23,186 bases of DNA from CAZSHB01 sp964606885 (GTDB lineage: Bacteria; Babelota; Babeliae; Babelales; CAIQNR01). Where the stretch lies: positions 1 through 23,186 of the forward strand of contig CAZSHB010000012.1 in assembly GCA_964606885.1 (NCBI GenBank). Direction: 5' to 3'. Position 1 is the stretch's first letter. The number at the start of each line of letters is the position of its first letter. The translations under genes and the position numbers were made by a program. The notes below the pieces were generated by a model. That model made no database searches and was not told where the DNA came from. It worked only from the letters and a program-made list of their open reading frames with translations. Positions 7,606-14,901 of this stretch are shown piece by piece.

Positions 7606-8340
7606 TTAATGACCTCCGCCATCTTTGTTGGTTGCAATACCTATGTAGGTCAGGGTCAAAACTGAAAAAATAAAGGCTTGTACAAAGCCTTCAAAAATAC
7701 CAAAAAATCCTGCAATCACTAAACCCATACCACTAAAGTTGATCACTGCACCAACGATGCTTGAACTCACGGTATTGGTGTAAATGTTAGAGATGACAGA
7801 TCCGCCAAGAATGTTACCAAACAATCTAAATGAGATAGATAAGATGGATGATAATTTACCAATAATATTAAGAGGCATCATAATAAAAACCGGTTGGAAG
7901 TAACCTTTAATATAGGTCCAAATACCAACCGTTTTTACCGTATAAAATTCACGGTATAAGAAACTCATAAGCCCGAGTGCAAGGGCTGTGTTCACATCCA
8001 CGGTTGGTTCTTCTACATACGGAATAACGCTCATGGCGTTACACACAAAGATGAAAATAAAGAGCGATGCTACAAAACTAAAATGGTTGTACGAGAAATG
8101 ATCAAGTGTTTGTTTACACATGTTCATCAGTGAAGTAACAGCTTCAATAAGACAGAACCGTACAATACTGTCTTTTTTATTAAGAAAATATCGGCACACA
8201 ACTGTCAGGAGTACGATGGTGCCAAGCACAACTGCTGTAGCAATAAACGTTTCTGCTGTGACGTTGAAAAAAGGATGGACTAACCCGAGGGGTTTAAACA
8301 AAGGCCATGTTTTTTTGACGTGCAGAATATTAAGATTCAT
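7606..8340 (-). CDS. atpB: ATP synthase F0 subunit a
   Basis: Stator subunit forming the ion half-channels next to the c ring. It has 244 residues and about five or six membrane helices. Key features are EEPTVDVNTALALGL (110-124), matching the family's P-T-x-D-x-N-T motif, the essential arginine in SFRLFGNILGG (Arg172), and the C-terminal helix GIFEGFVQAFIFSVLTLTYI (214-233) with the Glu/Gln pair. It starts inside the upstream gene's stop (ATGA overlap) with AAAGG upstream, implying translational coupling. It ends with a glycine-rich tail whose codons form the ribosome-binding site of the c gene. Confidence 0.94.
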   Translation of the reverse strand: MNLNILHVKKTWPLFKPLGLVHPFFNVTAETFIATAVVLGTIVLLTVVCRYFLNKKDSIVRFCLIEAVTSLMNMCKQTLDHFSYNHFSFVASLFIFIFVCNAMSVIPYVEEPTVDVNTALALGLMSFLYREFYTVKTVGIWTYIKGYFQPVFIMMPLNIIGKLSSILSISFRLFGNILGGSVISNIYTNTVSSSIVGAVINFSGMGLVIAGFFGIFEGFVQAFIFSVLTLTYIGIATNKDGGGH

Positions 8341-8609
8341 TGCCTACCTTTTACTGACAGTATAACGGTCCAAAAGCTTATAAAAAATAAGACTAGAACG
8401 AGTATACTATTCAGAAAAGGGCTTTTCAATATAAAGTACCAAGCGGCCGCAAATGAAAGCAGGCGAAGAGTGCCAAAGAGTCCTGAGCGGACAACGGCAC
8501 TGGTGGTAGCAGTAGTAGGGAGCGCATGCTGGCGGACAAAAATGAATCCGTAGAGAGCTCCCATACATAATCCGGTACCTAGTGAGTAGAGCAAGGTTGT
8601 GTAGTGCAT
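8337..8609 (-). CDS. Small AtpI/AtpR-like membrane protein of the ATP synthase cluster
   Basis: Ninety residues with three hydrophobic segments: about 4-26, 43-61 and 66-84. Position directly before atpB, and the pattern of a short GALYGFIFVRQ helix end followed by a second helix containing an arginine (TLRLLSFAAAWYF), fit the AtpR/AtpI group of small proteins that assist c-ring assembly or bind a cation. Its stop overlaps the atpB start by four bases. No clear ribosome-binding site precedes its ATG, so translation may depend on the upstream gene, whose stop lies seven bases before. Assignment rests mainly on context; the sequence similarity is by eye. Confidence 0.6.
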   Translation of the reverse strand: MHYTTLLYSLGTGLCMGALYGFIFVRQHALPTTATTSAVVRSGLFGTLRLLSFAAAWYFILKSPFLNSILVLVLFFISFWTVILSVKGRQ

Positions 8610-8616
8610 AGGGGTG

Positions 8617-10051
8617 TTAGATTTTCTTTAAACCTTTAAGGTGCCAATAGTCTGCAATAACTGGTGCTGGTCCGCCAATAGCAACAAGGCCACTGCGATC
8701 AGTTACCGATTTTTTTGCAGCTTCAAGAGCATCTTTAAATGATCTGAATGCTTTTGCTTTTACTTTGAAATTCTTAAGATCGTGAGCTACTTTTTCAGCA
8801 TCCCATGATGTTTCTGTTACGCCAGCCTGTTCAGGAACAGGGCATACCATGATATGACCAGCAGTCTTTTTAAAGAAGTAGCGGGTTAAACGTAAGAATT
8901 CTTGGTAATCCAAATGATCTTTATGGAATGCCAATACGAGCGCAAGACCTTTAAGGGTGCGTTGATAATGCATTAAACGGATACCAAGTAAAAAGTTTTC
9001 GTACGCATCAATATTGCTTGGATTATCAATTAAAATAGTCGGTTTTTCTTTTTCAAAAATTTGGAATCGGCCGCCCAAGTTAACTGAAATTTCTTTCCAG
9101 AAATGTTCTAAAGTTCTTTTTGGATTAAGTTCAGATTCACGTTTTGCTTGGAGGGTAGGGCGCCCGCGTTGACCTTTAGTCTTATGTAAAAGGCTGTCCG
9201 CTTTAATGTATTGGTCATCAACGATATCATTGATAAAGATCGATGCAATACGTTCAGCAAGAGCTGCGCAACGGCCATGGAGTTGTTCAAACGGGTAGGT
9301 TAATGCAGGTAGTTTACGCACTGGCATTGCCCAAAGAGCACCAGCGTTTTGTGCATACTGAGACATACGCAATAAGTTTGTTTTGTTTTGATCNNNNNNN
9401 NNNNNNNNNNNNNNNNNNNNNNNNNNNNNNNNNNNNAGTAGCGCTTGCAAGGTATTCAGTTAAATTTTCTTCAAGAGCTAAACCTTCTGTATCTACTTCG
9501 TGTGCAGTGATACGAGTTAAACCAACAATTTTTGGTTGTACAAAGGTAGCTGGGTGAGAGTAAGCACCTTTATCAAGTTCTACAATAAGCACGTGTGCTT
9601 TTGCTTGATACGCAATAACAAATGCCATCATGGTCAAAAGTTCTTGGGTGGTTGCTTGGATTCCCTGCGCGCTTGCAGTGTTGATGATATCGTTAGCGAT
9701 ATCGGTAAAAGTTTTGTTAGCAACGTTTTCAGAATCGAGCGTAAAACGTTCTTGGTAAGATAGAATATGCGGAGAGAGCATGGTTGCTACGGTTAATCCT
9801 TCTTCAGTAAGAAGTCTACCAGCAAAATGCGTTGTTAAACTTTTTCCGTTAGTACCACAAATAAAGATAGCAGGAGTTTTTGCACCAGGGTGGCCTAGGG
9901 CAGCGTCCAGCGCTTTCATTCTTTCAAGAGATACTTGGCGGTTGGTATCGTGTGACCAATTACCGTCAAAAAATTCTGCAATTTCAGCATAAGAGCGTTG
10001 TTTGCCGCTTGGCATACTCTTAGCGCTGATTGTCGTTTTAATCGTGCTCAT
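8617..10051 (-). CDS. Divergent FolC/Mur-ligase-like protein, interrupted by an N gap
   Basis: The N-terminal half matches folylpolyglutamate/dihydrofolate synthase: ICGTNGKSLTT (P-loop, Lys70), MLSPHILSYQERF (91-103) and a central domain. The C-terminal half has NLGGRFQIFE and ILIDNPSNIDAYENF, in place of the usual PGR and DGAHNP motifs. Other family motifs are also altered: VELDKGAYSHPATF replaces the usual EVGLGGRLDATN, and AHE stands where DH is expected. The protein may therefore have a changed substrate or reduced activity. ATG 10049-10051 is chosen for AAAGGA just upstream. A run of 43 unknown bases (9394-9436) splits it. Codons abut both edges of the gap, so one continuous gene requires a true gap length divisible by three. 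About 463 residues are visible, slightly long for FolC. Confidence 0.72.
9394..9436. other. Assembly gap of 43 unknown bases
   Basis: A run of N lies inside the FolC-like gene. The frame on the 5' side ends on a complete codon at 9437-9439 and the other side resumes on a complete codon at 9391-9393, so 43 cannot be the true length unless there is a frameshift. Confidence 0.98.
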
Positions 10052-10087
10052 GGTTATTCCTTTACGTTCACTAACTTTCAAAATTCA

Positions 10088-10138
10088 ATTAAAAAGGCGC
10101 ATTTCTGACACCATAATCAAGTTTATGCCTTTAAGAGA
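10088..10138 (-). terminator. Weak candidate terminator after the coiled-coil gene cluster
   Basis: Read on the minus strand, TTAAAGGCAT can pair with ATGCGCCTTT across a loop of about 24 bases and with a two-base bulge, followed by TTAATT. It lies between the secreted coiled-coil genes and the FolC-like gene. The large loop makes it doubtful. The rest of 10139-10267 shows nothing recognisable. Confidence 0.3.
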
Positions 10139-10267
10139 TAAAGTCAAACTAGTAATATTTATCTATGTTTTCAGGTAGAAATGTTTTCAAATTGAAAAGA
10201 TTTAAGCTCTGCTGGGATATTTTTTCGGACAACTGATCGCTTGTTTGTAATGTTGAGAGCGTTACTT

Positions 10268-10705
10268 TTATAATTGATCAGAGAGCCGACTTTCAAAACG
10301 GGTAAGGGTTTCTTCGTAGTTACGGTTAACTCTTGCAAAATGGAGAGCGCTCTTGTCGTGAAGTTGTGCAAGACCAGCAAGTCTTTTGTGCAAGACGGCT
10401 AATGTTGCTTTTTTTTGAGTATTTTGTGGCTCACGAGAAAGTTCGCCTATTGTTCTTTGGAGGTCAACAATAGTTGCGCGTCGTGCTTTTTCTTCAAACT
10501 CGTACTTGGCACGAAGCTCTGTTTGAGATGTAGTTAGGTCTTTAATGTGTTCTTTAATCTCATAAATCTCATATTGAATAGCTGGCATGGTGTTGAAAGC
10601 GCGATGTACGCTAGCAGCTAAAGCGCGTAACTTTGTGCTTGTCATACTTGCAGTAGTAGTGTTTGGGATAGCAAGTAGGGTGGCAATAAGTGTGTATTTC
10701 TTCAT
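10268..10705 (-). CDS. Secreted coiled-coil protein, tandem paralogue 1
   Basis: No known family recognised. The 145-residue protein starts with a signal peptide (MKKYTLIATLLAIPNTTTAS) followed by TKLRALAASVHRA, which resembles the TALRALTRV and VALRTLRLL segments of the next two genes. The rest is charged and heptad-rich, about residues 45-140, predicting a long alpha-helical coiled coil. AAAGGAATAC precedes the ATG. It lies 32 bases after its neighbour, the same gap as between the other two genes of the set, and is the most diverged of the three. Likely in the periplasm or at the cell surface. Confidence 0.75.
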   Translation of the reverse strand: MKKYTLIATLLAIPNTTTASMTSTKLRALAASVHRAFNTMPAIQYEIYEIKEHIKDLTTSQTELRAKYEFEEKARRATIVDLQRTIGELSREPQNTQKKATLAVLHKRLAGLAQLHDKSALHFARVNRNYEETLTRFESRLSDQL

Positions 10706-10737
10706 ATGTATTCCTTTAAAAATTACTATTTTGAGAT

Positions 10738-11235
10738 CTATTTTTTATCAGTGCGAGAGTGGGCTGTTACCAAAAGCTCAGTATATTTTTTTTCAAGCTT
10801 TCGTATATCTGTTGCATAGGTATCATATTGCTTGGTGTATGCGTTTTGTTTTTCTACATGTGTTAACATAAGAACACTACGTTCATGGCGCAATAGTGCT
10901 ACATGGTGTTGTTCTTGTGCATTGGGCTGCTGATCAGAAGACAGTGTAAGCTTATCTATTTGTTCTTGTAAGAGGTACATTTGCTCACATCGGTTTGTTG
11001 CTTGATATTCATACGATTGTGTGTGTTTATTTTGTCTATCTTTAAGCAAATCAATGGTTTGGCCAAGTTCATCAAGAGAGTCAAAGATAGATCTGTTACC
11101 TGTTAAGCAGGCGTGTAATAACCGAACAGGAGCTTGAGTTGTTACTCTGGTGAGTGCTCTTAGGGCAGTTGGTATATGTGCATTATTGGTTGTTGTGATA
11201 GCAAGAAGAACCGCGGGTAAGCTATATTTCTTCAT
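10738..11235 (-). CDS. Secreted coiled-coil protein, tandem paralogue 2
   Basis: A 165-residue protein without a recognised family. The signal peptide MKKYSLPAVLLAITTTNNAH is followed by PTALRALTRV and then a helical, charged body. The stretch LGQTIDLLKDRQNKHTQSYE, then LLQEQIDKL, aligns with LGQDIDDLKCKHSKHIQSYL, then LQEKIIKL, in the gene at 11268, showing that they arose by duplication. Both end in a basic tail (TDKK, NRKK). The leader before the ATG (TTAAAGGAATAC) is nearly the same as for the gene at 10268. Confidence 0.78.
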   Translation of the reverse strand: MKKYSLPAVLLAITTTNNAHIPTALRALTRVTTQAPVRLLHACLTGNRSIFDSLDELGQTIDLLKDRQNKHTQSYEYQATNRCEQMYLLQEQIDKLTLSSDQQPNAQEQHHVALLRHERSVLMLTHVEKQNAYTKQYDTYATDIRKLEKKYTELLVTAHSRTDKK

Positions 11236-11267
11236 AGGTATTCCTTTAATTTTTACTCTTGTATGGT

Positions 11268-11939
11268 CTATTTTTTTCTGTTTAAAGAACGGTCGCCTGT
11301 AAGAAGATTGTTATATTCCTCTTGGAGCGTAAGTATCTGTGTTTCGTATGCATGATTTTGCTTAGTATAGTCTGCGTGGCGTGTCGTTTGCAGCAATATA
11401 AGTTGGGTATATGCGTGATGTCGTATCGCTAAGGCTTGTTGAACCAGCACATTTTCTGGGTTAAAACAGCGTTCAAGTTTTATTATTTTTTCTTGTAGTG
11501 TGCGTATATGATCGTGTCTAGCTGCTGTTTCAAGCAAATATGATTGTATGTGTTTAGAGTGTTTACACTTAAGATCATCAATGTCTTGGCCAAGCGCAGC
11601 AAGTTTTTTAGCAAGAGGTTGTTGTGTTTTAAGCAGATTATTAAGTTCTTTTTTGTGCTGTTTTATTTGGTTTAAATTTTCTGTAAGCGCTTCTTCTCTT
11701 TCATGTTCTTCACACAGCCATCGTTCAATACCACAGTAGTTTATTTCAAGATTATTAATTTCTTGTTGAAGCCACGTAATACGCGCAGCGTGAGCATCGG
11801 TGCTTGCTGTACGAGATGCTTGAATTGCGTGTATGCTGCGAGTGCTTAAGAGTCTTAGTGTTCGTAAGGCAACTGGTGAGCTTGCATGTGTATGTGTGGG
11901 AATAAGAAGAAGTGCTGCTATAAGACTATAATTTTTCAT
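11268..11939 (-). CDS. Secreted coiled-coil protein, tandem paralogue 3
   Basis: The largest of the set at 223 residues. The signal peptide MKNYSLIAALLLIPTHTHAS precedes SPVALRTLRLL, then long helical segments (about 55-215) rich in Glu, Lys, Gln and Leu, predicting coiled coil. It has an extra N-terminal coil of about 60 residues compared with the 165-residue neighbour. It is the first gene of the cluster, with AGGAAAG upstream and a promoter-like sequence at 11984-12013. No function can be given; a structural or host-interaction role for this exported helical family is conjecture. Confidence 0.78.
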   Translation of the reverse strand: MKNYSLIAALLLIPTHTHASSPVALRTLRLLSTRSIHAIQASRTASTDAHAARITWLQQEINNLEINYCGIERWLCEEHEREEALTENLNQIKQHKKELNNLLKTQQPLAKKLAALGQDIDDLKCKHSKHIQSYLLETAARHDHIRTLQEKIIKLERCFNPENVLVQQALAIRHHAYTQLILLQTTRHADYTKQNHAYETQILTLQEEYNNLLTGDRSLNRKK

Positions 11940-11983
11940 ACTACTCTTTCCTGTTTTAAGCGTATTAGTTTTCTACGCAGGGC

Positions 11984-12013
11984 AGTATAGAGGATAACAG
12001 GGGTATGCAACAA
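11984..12013 (-). promoter_or_regulatory. Likely sigma70 promoter of the coiled-coil cluster
   Basis: On the minus strand TTGTTG (12008-12013) is followed after 18 bases by TATACT (11984-11989), 45 bases before the first gene of the cluster. Confidence 0.5.
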
Positions 12014-12067
12014 CTTGTTATATAATAAAAAATGCCCCGGTGTTTGCTCAAAAGTATTTTTATGATG

Positions 12068-12463
12068 TTACAGCTTTAAAGAAGAAGATATCTGTTTCTG
12101 GTGTTCTTTTTGTTTACGTAACTTTATTGTATATAACCATATAGCTCCAGTTATACAAGTAGCCACTCCAGCCCATTCTGCCAACTTGGCAGGATCAACC
12201 TGATGTGGATAGAAAATTTTTTCAACTTCAGAACCACAAAACATGCAGATTAAAGCGTGGCATGTACAGCATAGTGTTATATGACTCCATAGATTTTCAT
12301 CTTGCCAAGATCTTGTGAGATTTTTGCTTTTAGAAGTATTTGTAACAGGAAAATAGCAGGTAGATTCTGCGTGTACGTACCTTTGAGAGAGGGTAATAAC
12401 TGATATAAAGAGCGTGAGATAATGTGTATGGTTCATAAAATTTTTAAAATTAATTGTCATCAT
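12068..12463 (-). CDS. Small secreted or membrane protein with a cysteine-rich hydrophobic segment
   Basis: Up to 131 residues and of unknown family. The N-terminus is signal-peptide-like, with cleavage likely after VHA (residue 32). A hydrophobic segment at 61-77 holds five cysteines (65, 66, 68, 73, 76) and a histidine; a second membrane segment lies at about 95-113, followed by a basic tail. Starts at 12463, 12460 or 12436 (residue 10) are all possible; none has a clear ribosome-binding site. The mature start AEST resembles the AETS of the next gene, which has a similar layout, so the two may be distant relatives. Confidence 0.62.
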   Translation of the reverse strand: MMTINFKNFMNHTHYLTLFISVITLSQRYVHAESTCYFPVTNTSKSKNLTRSWQDENLWSHITLCCTCHALICMFCGSEVEKIFYPHQVDPAKLAEWAGVATCITGAIWLYTIKLRKQKEHQKQISSSLKL

Positions 12464-12501
12464 AATAGTTACTTAGATTCAAGACGTATTGGTTGTAATA
12501 T

Positions 12502-13011
12502 CTAAAGAGGGCTAAAAAAAACCCCTAAGTTGGTCATTTGATCGTTGTCGGTTTGATCTTCTTGCTCTTTAAAGATATTAGCAGTCCAGGTTTTTATTTT
12601 ATTCATTATGCTGGTTGGTATCTCAATTATTTCATTTTTGGTTATTGTTTTATATGTATTCCATGCTTTACGAGGATACTTGGCTAGCATTGCATGACAC
12701 CCTAGTAAGATAAGTGCTCTTTGTGTTGAGTCAATGACATACCGTTTTACATCATACGTATCAAAATTTTTATAGTATCTAAAAGCGCGCTCGGTAGAAT
12801 ATTTTTGATTGCAGAGCGTAGTGTGTACGAGCCAACAAGCACCAAGTGATGCGAGGCCATACGTGGCTGTTGTCATAATTTTTTTGGTTACCGATGGTTT
12901 TTGTTTGACAGTTGTTTGTGCAGCCTTTGGTTGGCATGAGCTAGTTTCTGCGCCGATGTTTTGTACGAATAGTAAAGAACAAAGGGCGATGGTTGTGTAT
13001 TTTTTGATCAT
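12502..13011 (-). CDS. Small secreted or membrane protein of unknown function
   Basis: The 169-residue protein has a clear signal peptide (cleavage after IGA, residue 21), a short Lys/Thr-rich linker, one membrane segment (about 46-67) and a basic, tyrosine-rich remainder with a weakly hydrophobic stretch near 97-108. No recognised domain. It lies 38 bases upstream of the 131-residue gene on the same strand and may share a transcript with it. Confidence 0.65.
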   Translation of the reverse strand: MIKKYTTIALCSLLFVQNIGAETSSCQPKAAQTTVKQKPSVTKKIMTTATYGLASLGACWLVHTTLCNQKYSTERAFRYYKNFDTYDVKRYVIDSTQRALILLGCHAMLAKYPRKAWNTYKTITKNEIIEIPTSIMNKIKTWTANIFKEQEDQTDNDQMTNLGVFFSPL

Positions 13012-13071
13012 ACAAATTTCTAATAAAGTTAGATGAAAAAATATAAAATATGGTCAATAGTGTAATAGTTT

Positions 13072-13413
13072 CTATTTTAGTTGGACAACGATCAATTCTA
13101 TGGGCGTTGACGTTTCATTGACACTTTTGTGAATTTTATCGGCAGTTTCTGAAGGTCTATATACCCACTCTCCTTTTGGGAAATGAACCTTGGTAGTTGT
13201 GCCATCAGCTTCAAGCCGAGTAATGACTCCTCCGTGTAGAGATTTGACTTGTTGTGGATATTGATCGTAATGCATTTCAGTTTCTTCGTTGGGCATTATT
13301 TTAACATATGCTATGCATATATATTCATTTTCAAATTGTTTGATGTATTCCAAAGCTTGCGCGTTTGTTATCACTAAGCATAGAGCTACTATTGTAAAAA
13401 GTTGTTTATTCAT
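13072..13413 (-). CDS. Secreted single-domain cupin
   Basis: A 113-residue protein. After a signal peptide (1-20, ending AQA) it forms one small beta-barrel cupin domain: IAYVKIMPNEETEMHYDQYP (34-53), LHGGVITRLEADG, then KGEWVYRP and HKSVNETSTPIELIVVQLK (95-113). The end matches the H-xxx-N-x-[GS]-xTP pattern of BauB-like cupins. Of the usual metal ligands, His48 and His95 are visible but the second motif-1 histidine and the Glu are not obvious, so metal binding is uncertain. ATG 13413 is preferred over 13431 because AAGGA lies eight bases before it and the signal peptide starts there. Confidence 0.72.
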   Translation of the reverse strand: MNKQLFTIVALCLVITNAQALEYIKQFENEYICIAYVKIMPNEETEMHYDQYPQQVKSLHGGVITRLEADGTTTKVHFPKGEWVYRPSETADKIHKSVNETSTPIELIVVQLK

Positions 13414-13521
13414 AAGAGAGATCCTTATCATGTAAAAAAGAATATGAGCTTACTGTTGGCATTGAATCTTTTTAAGTGCTGGTGAGTAACTTGAATTGAT
13501 ATTTCACTTTAGACTTTATAA

Positions 13522-14160
13522 TCACATTAAGAGTGCAGCGATACTGTCTTTGAATAATAAAACAAGTATTCCTGCTAAGGCTAAAAATGTGCCAAATGCA
13601 AACGGCGTAGTGCGTGTAAACGTACCATGAAGCATCATGGTTAGAGCCCATACTGATGCAAGAAAAGAACCTAAAAGTATGGTAAGCCAGACGCCAAGTA
13701 CGCCGGTACATGCACCAGCTAGCGCGATATAATCAATATCGCCACTACCAAGGCCAGGTTGTTTATAGTACCAGATAGAAAGTTGGCGCGTGATACCCAA
13801 AAGAGCAACGCCTAAAAGTGTTCCACCAATACTATCGATATAACTAATTTCTAGATAACCGTAATAGGCTAGGGCCCACGCAAGTGGAACAAGATAGACT
13901 GTGGTTGCGCGTGCAATAAGCATAGCAAGAGCATCAGTATAGATAACCAAGCATGAAGCAGTTGCAAATACAGCATAACTTAAAAAATATTTAGCAGGAC
14001 AGACGACATAAAAAAGAACGCACAGTGCGCCAACAAGAGAGCGTAAAAAAAGAGCAGTGTACAGTGTGTAAAAGAGAGGGACTGATCGAAGTATGGCAAG
14101 GGCTGCGTACCAGAGAGGGAATGCCCCAAAGAGAAAGCAACTTGCAGCTTTGTAGAACAT
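13522..14160 (-). CDS. Prepilin peptidase-like protein (A24 family), without methylase domain
   Basis: Membrane aspartyl peptidase that trims type IV pilin-like precursors. It has 212 residues and about seven membrane helices. The two catalytic aspartates of the family are probably Asp76 (IYTDALAM) and Asp141 in GLGSGDIDYIALAG (136-149), the GxGD motif. TPFAFGTFLALAGI matches the family's PFGPFLALG. The N-terminal cysteine-rich methyltransferase domain of full-length PilD is missing, as in short archaeal and TadV-type enzymes. The start codon overlaps the rbfA stop (TAATG). No pilin genes are in the window. Good family assignment, moderate certainty on function. Confidence 0.8.
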   Translation of the reverse strand: MFYKAASCFLFGAFPLWYAALAILRSVPLFYTLYTALFLRSLVGALCVLFYVVCPAKYFLSYAVFATASCLVIYTDALAMLIARATTVYLVPLAWALAYYGYLEISYIDSIGGTLLGVALLGITRQLSIWYYKQPGLGSGDIDYIALAGACTGVLGVWLTILLGSFLASVWALTMMLHGTFTRTTPFAFGTFLALAGILVLLFKDSIAALLM

Positions 14161-14567
14161 TAGTCTAAATTTTCGTCCTGATCATCGTCATCGAGATCTG
14201 TGAGGACAACATCGCTTTTCTTAATGGTATCAAGCAGATGTTCTAAACGCTGAGTTTTTTCAAACGTTTCATCAAACTTGAAGGTGATGTCGGGAGTATA
14301 GCGACCGGGAATGCTACGTGCGAGTGATGCGCGTAACGATGGTTTGTAGAGTTTAAGTTCGTGTAGAACTTCTTTGAATTTGGCAAAACCTTTGTCGGTG
14401 TAGAAGAACACAGAGACAGAGCCTTTGTCAGGAGAAAGTTCAACGCGGGTGATACTTAAACCAGAAAGAGCCGCATTGTCACGAGCCGCCTCTAAGAGCA
14501 ATGTTGAGATTGCTCGTAAAAGGACTGAGGACTTTTGGGCTCTTTTTACGGTGGAAACTTTTGTCAT
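14160..14567 (-). CDS. rbfA: Ribosome-binding factor A
   Basis: Assists maturation of the 30S ribosomal subunit by binding the 16S rRNA 5' helix region. The 135-residue protein shows the KH-like core: SVLLRAISTLLLEAARDNAA, SITRVELSPDKGSVSVFFYT, then SLRASLARSIPGRYTPDITF with the family's R-x-x-P-x-L/I-x-F strand (residues about 90-108). It ends in a strongly acidic tail (DLDDDDQDE). It lies six bases after rpsU and overlaps the next gene by one base, so the three form an operon. Confidence 0.92.
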   Translation of the reverse strand: MTKVSTVKRAQKSSVLLRAISTLLLEAARDNAALSGLSITRVELSPDKGSVSVFFYTDKGFAKFKEVLHELKLYKPSLRASLARSIPGRYTPDITFKFDETFEKTQRLEHLLDTIKKSDVVLTDLDDDDQDENLD

Positions 14568-14573
14568 ATTGGC

Positions 14574-14786
14574 TTATACAAGCTTTTGAGTAAGCATGCG
14601 CATGTAGTTTTGCTTGATTGCGCGCAGTAAACGTTTGCGACGTTTTTGCGTTGGTGATTCAAAGTACACACCACGTTTCATGTCTCTTACTACACCCTCG
14701 CGTTCAATCTTTTTCTTTAATTGGCGGAGTGAACGTTCTACGTTATGGCTTACATGAAGTTCGATATTTGTTTTTTTGCGTGACAT
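14574..14786 (-). CDS. rpsU: 30S ribosomal protein bS21
   Basis: A 70-residue, very basic protein: VSHNVERSLRQLKKKIEREG, then KRGVYFESPTQKRRKR. The order of a short strand, basic helix, Y-E-x-P and KR-rich tail is that of bS21, which joins the 30S late near the anti-Shine-Dalgarno region. It leads the operon. Its AAAGG is about 13 bases from the ATG, rather distant. Confidence 0.95.
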   Translation of the reverse strand: MSRKKTNIELHVSHNVERSLRQLKKKIEREGVVRDMKRGVYFESPTQKRRKRLLRAIKQNYMRMLTQKLV

Positions 14787-14846
14787 GCGTTTTCAACAAC
14801 CTTTCAACAAAAACAGCAGGATTAATCTACGTATTAACAGCTTTTT

Positions 14847-14875
14847 ACTATACCTATTTTATGCTCCAGTGTCTA
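14847..14875 (-). promoter_or_regulatory. Sigma70 promoter of rpsU-rbfA-peptidase operon
   Basis: On the minus strand TAGACA (14870-14875), a 17-base spacer and TATAGT (14847-14852) lie about 60 bases before the rpsU start. Confidence 0.6.
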
Positions 14876-14901
14876 GTTTGCCTTACTAACCGCTCTGCTT
14901 A

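Noticed and set aside
10171..10380. 69-codon open frame
   Set aside because: Mostly overlaps the coiled-coil gene in another frame and has no ribosome-binding site or recognisable pattern.
13472..13711. 79-codon minus-strand frame
   Set aside because: Overlaps the prepilin peptidase gene in another frame; its composition is that of a shadow frame.
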